This document shows, piece after piece, positions 61,213 to 64,000 of a DNA stretch of 64,000 nucleotides (within the stretch, counting starts at the first letter, position 1; every line of letters starts with the position of its first letter). Source of the stretch: Dioscorea cayenensis subsp. rotundata. Lineage: Eukaryota; Streptophyta; Magnoliopsida; Dioscoreales; Dioscoreaceae. The notes below the pieces were generated by a model that saw nothing but the letters and a program-made list of their open reading frames with translations, made no database searches and was not told where the DNA came from. The DNA lies in assembly GCF_009730915.1 (NCBI RefSeq), contig NC_052474.1, forward strand, positions 14,047,501 to 14,111,500. Direction: 5' to 3'. A program made the translations under genes and the position numbers.

Positions 61213-62833
61213 ATGGCAGATGAGGCTGTAGCAGGTGACTTTGAGCCACTGCGTGCAAATGATAGGAGGAGCAGCATAGGCTTGATATTCTTCAAGTTCT
61301 TTAGTGTTCTCTTCTTGGCAGGTGCCCTTTGCTACCTCTTCATCAGCAACTTTAATTCATCGACACCGGACGCCAAAAAATGTACCTTCTTTTCTCTTCA
61401 CATAACTGGGTGGCATTGTGGGATGATGAATTGCGTTGATTAATTTTTTTACATATGTCTTTGCCAATTTCAGTCTCATTGTCATTTGAGAAACAAGATG
61501 CATTGAATATAAGGCCACTGATAAAGGAATCAACCGTTAAAGAGAAGCAACTAAAGAAAGGTAGATAGCAACTCCAGAGTCTTTTCTGTCTTTCTGAAAA
61601 CAAAAGGAATTGAATGAGTTACAAGTTCTGATATTTGAATTGTCCTTTTCATGAAACACTGATGCAGAAGTATGTGATCTTTCTGTTGGAGAATGGATAC
61701 CAAACCATGCAGGACCAGCATACACAAATGAAACCTGCAATCAAATACCAAGATATCTAAACTGCCTGAAGAATGAGAGGCCTGATACTGGTTACCTTCA
61801 CTGGAGATGGAAACCTAGTGCCTGTGACTTACCTTACATTGATCCACTGAAATTTCTGAATGCAATGCGCAATAAATCAATTGCATTCCTCGGCGCTTCA
61901 ATTTGCCACAACCTTGTGGTCTCCTTGACCTGCCTATTATCTAAGGTAATAATCCGATGTCCAAATTCCACATTGATTTATATCTAAATATTTGGATGAC
62001 TCAATGGATTATGAACGTATTCAATCCAGGTAGAAAAGGCTCGTGATATCTTTCATGACTCAACATTCAGCACTAGGACATGGCACTATTCTTCTCATAA
62101 CCTCACACTGTATGTCATCTGGGCTCCATTTCTGATTCATTACGAGACAATTGATAATCATGGAGATAAATCTCAGATCGACACACACCTTCATCTTGAC
62201 ATCCTGGATAGCAAGTGGACCAGTGAATACAACAAATTTGACTATGTGGTGATCTCTGGTGGTCCAGATTTCTACAGATCAAGCATCATATATGAGAACA
62301 ACCAAGTAATTGGCTGCCATTACTGTCCTCACTTGAAACTAAGAAATTTAGCAACTGATAAGATTTACAGGAGGGCACTCCAGTTGAGTCTCAAGTTCAT
62401 TGCCACATCTGAGCACAAGCCCTTCGTTATCCTCAGGACATGGTCACCAAGTCACTATGAGGATGGAGAGTTTCCTAATGAAAGAGTTTGCAGTAGAACT
62501 ATGCCATTTAGAGAAGGGGAAATCAGTGGTGCTCCTTCAGACCTTAAAATGAGGGACGTTGAGGTTGTGGAGTTTGAGAAGGCTGCAACCATTGGAGCAA
62601 GGAATGGGGTGAGAATGGAGCTACTTGATACTTACCATCTTTCACTCTTGCGACCTGATGGGCATCCAGGTCCTTATGGTACTTGCCATCCATTTGATAG
62701 TGATAAGAAGAAAAAGCTTCAAAATGATTGCCTGCATTGGTGCTTGCCTGGTCCTATTGACACTTGGAATGAACTGCTACTAAAGATGCTAATCAGTGGA
62801 GATACTGGTGGCTCTGTATCTGCTTTGCTCTAG
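61213..62833 (+). CDS. TBL: TRICHOME BIREFRINGENCE-LIKE protein (polysaccharide O-acetyltransferase family)
   Basis: Exons 61213-61381, 61474-61560, 61668-61945 and 62030-62833 join in phase to 1,338 nt (445 aa) with GT..AG introns and no lesion. Residues of about 22-44 (IGLIFFKFFSVLFLAGALCY) form a type II Golgi membrane anchor. The TBL domain starts CDLSVGEWIPN and continues NERPDTGYLHWRWKP. The family GDS box is FLGASICHN: Ser is kept, Asp is replaced by Ala. The second conserved box, DCLHWCLPGPIDTWNE, keeps Asp and His of DxxH. The family transfers acetyl groups to xylan, xyloglucan or mannan. The sequence style (ENNQVIGCHYC, LLRPDGHPGPYG) is nearest to my recollection of the TBL23-26 group, so the substrate is left open. 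Activity may be altered by the GDS change. Confidence 0.93.
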
Positions 62834-63590
62834 AATGCCATTCAGTCTTTCATTTATTATGTGTTTCTCTTTTAAATAAAGTTGATGAACGACATGCTTG
62901 AAGTAACAAATGTGCGCTCACACAGGTTAAAGATACGTCCAAATACATTCATAAAATAAATGATAAAATCCTTTAATTTTTTCAAGTAAACCTTCAAGTT
63001 TCCAAGTGGCCCACACATAAACGTTGCTCCAAATTCCTGGGGTCATACATGAATCACTTTTTCAAAAAATATATATATACATGAACCATATTAACTCGTA
63101 TGCATGAACACATGTTTAGATTCCAACGTCACAGTTAGTTACTAGATAAAAGAGTGCATTCTTTAGTTAAAACTCTTTATGACAATAATAGAGAATCTCA
63201 ATAGAAATTAAGAAAAAAGCAACAAGTTCGGCTATGTGTCCAAGTCCTCTAGAGCAGAGCAGCAAGCTATGTTTCTCTTATTGTGAAAAAAATTATGCTT
63301 TCATGAATTTATATAGTAAAACCCTACCTGATATAATTTACAAATCACCCCTATACCGTATGACACGGGAGGTTCCCGTCACGCCCCCAACCCATCTAAC
63401 CATGGCTCCCCCAAATATGGCAAAAGCTATCGCTCTACTTTACTCCATTCCTATGACACACTCTGTCGCTCTGTTCCGCTCCAACATCTGCCAGTTTACT
63501 TTTGTATATAAGGCATAACAACAACTTTGAATTATGTTGCATTATGTTGTTAAGGAATAGTAATAGTGGGAGATAGAGAAATCTAAATTA
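62834..63590. other. Intergenic DNA after the TBL gene
   Basis: The first 50 bp are the likely 3' UTR (ttaaataaag near 62,873 could be a poly-A signal). A GC-richer patch at 63,350-63,500 with tgtatataag at 63,503-63,512 resembles a core promoter reading rightwards, but no gene follows. Confidence 0.45.
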
Positions 63591-64000
63591 GCTTTCTAAG
63601 CACATTGATAAGGACTAATGTCACCTACTAGATGCAAGTGCATGCACTGATCTATGACTCCTCAATTAACCTAATTCAAATGTTAGGACCAGATCAATAA
63701 TCAGTTTTACAAACTAAATAAGAAAGAAAATAGTGGCAATCAAATATGAAGAGGGGTGTTCGGGCATAGACTTCCCCTAAGGTTTTGTAAGCTTCATACA
63801 AGGTTGCACTAAACTCTTGCAATGTAATTGTACTGAGAGAATTCCTAAATCTTATTGCTCCCTTTATCAAGGTGAACAATAACTAGTCCGATCATCACAC
63901 AAGTTCATCCATCATGAACTTCTAGCTTTCACTATAATAGAGTTCAAGGTAATGAAGAATACTTAATTAAATTCAAAATCAAGGCATTGCAAGATACTAG
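63591..64000 (+). mobile_element. Possible start of another LTR retrotransposon
   Basis: A tagatgcaagtgcatgcactgatc string followed by gggtgttcgg...cttcccctaaggtt resembles the early LTR part at 54,205-54,455 (cgcaagtgtacgggatcg ... cggtgttcggataagaaatcccctagggtt). Distances are comparable (about 130 versus 215 bp). The similarity is diverged, and the element runs out of the window. Confidence 0.4.

Noticed and set aside
63350..63520. A possible promoter with tgtatataag
   Set aside because: No gene follows before the retrotransposon-like sequence, so it is mentioned only in the spacer entry.

Overview
The window is nuclear DNA of a flowering plant. It holds spliced genes with GT..AG introns, a nuclear gene for a plastid ribosomal protein, a plant-type TRICHOME BIREFRINGENCE-LIKE gene, and many plant transposable elements. 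A monocot, and possibly yam (Dioscorea), is a guess prompted by the badnavirus-like insertion; the sequence alone does not prove it. Coding density is low: three recognisable host genes and one small hydrophobic ORF sit in about 64 kb of AT-rich and transposon-derived DNA. One assembly gap of exactly 1,000 N lies at 42,422-43,421.

Layout. 1-316: end of an LTR that interrupts a LINE. 317-4,330: degenerate LINE on the minus strand. 4,940-6,874 (+): plastid ribosomal protein bS20, three exons, readable only with two frame corrections. 7,703-11,623 (-): complete nine-exon DP gene, the E2F dimerisation partner, with a probable leader exon near 16.1 kb. 16.2-19.8 kb: AT-rich spacer with a 39-codon hydrophobic ORF on the minus strand. 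19,844-23,007: non-autonomous Mutator-like element (MULE) with a 9-bp target duplication and a triplicated GC-rich core. 23,800-33,419: large decayed MULE of the same end family, carrying a MuDR-type transposase with SWIM finger (+) and a captured Ulp1-type cysteine protease gene (-), i.e. a Kaonashi-like MULE. 34,020-42,369: endogenous pararetrovirus remnant (Caulimoviridae, badnavirus/tungrovirus-like) bounded by 396-bp direct repeats and split by a CACTA-like element at 36,012-37,592. 43.4-46.8 kb: Ty3-type gag remnant on the minus strand. 48,832-49,496 (-): intronless, frameshifted copy of the mitochondrial complex I 24-kDa subunit (NDUFV2). 50.97-57.26 kb: Ty3-type element with gag and a dead protease but no visible RT or integrase. 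58,884-59,811: small CACTA-like element with a TAT duplication. 61,213-62,833 (+): intact four-exon TBL gene with an altered GDS motif. 63.6-64 kb: probable start of another LTR element.

The three host genes act in unrelated pathways: plastid translation, cell-cycle transcription control and cell-wall O-acetylation. They form no operon or cluster. The transposons do show a relationship. The two MULEs share terminal inverted repeats and subterminal motifs, so the larger is a plausible former source of transposase for the smaller. No clearly undescribed system was found. The most notable items are the transposase/Ulp1 MULE pair, the LTR-like arrangement of the pararetrovirus, the intronless NDUFV2 copy and the GDS-to-GAS change in the TBL enzyme.
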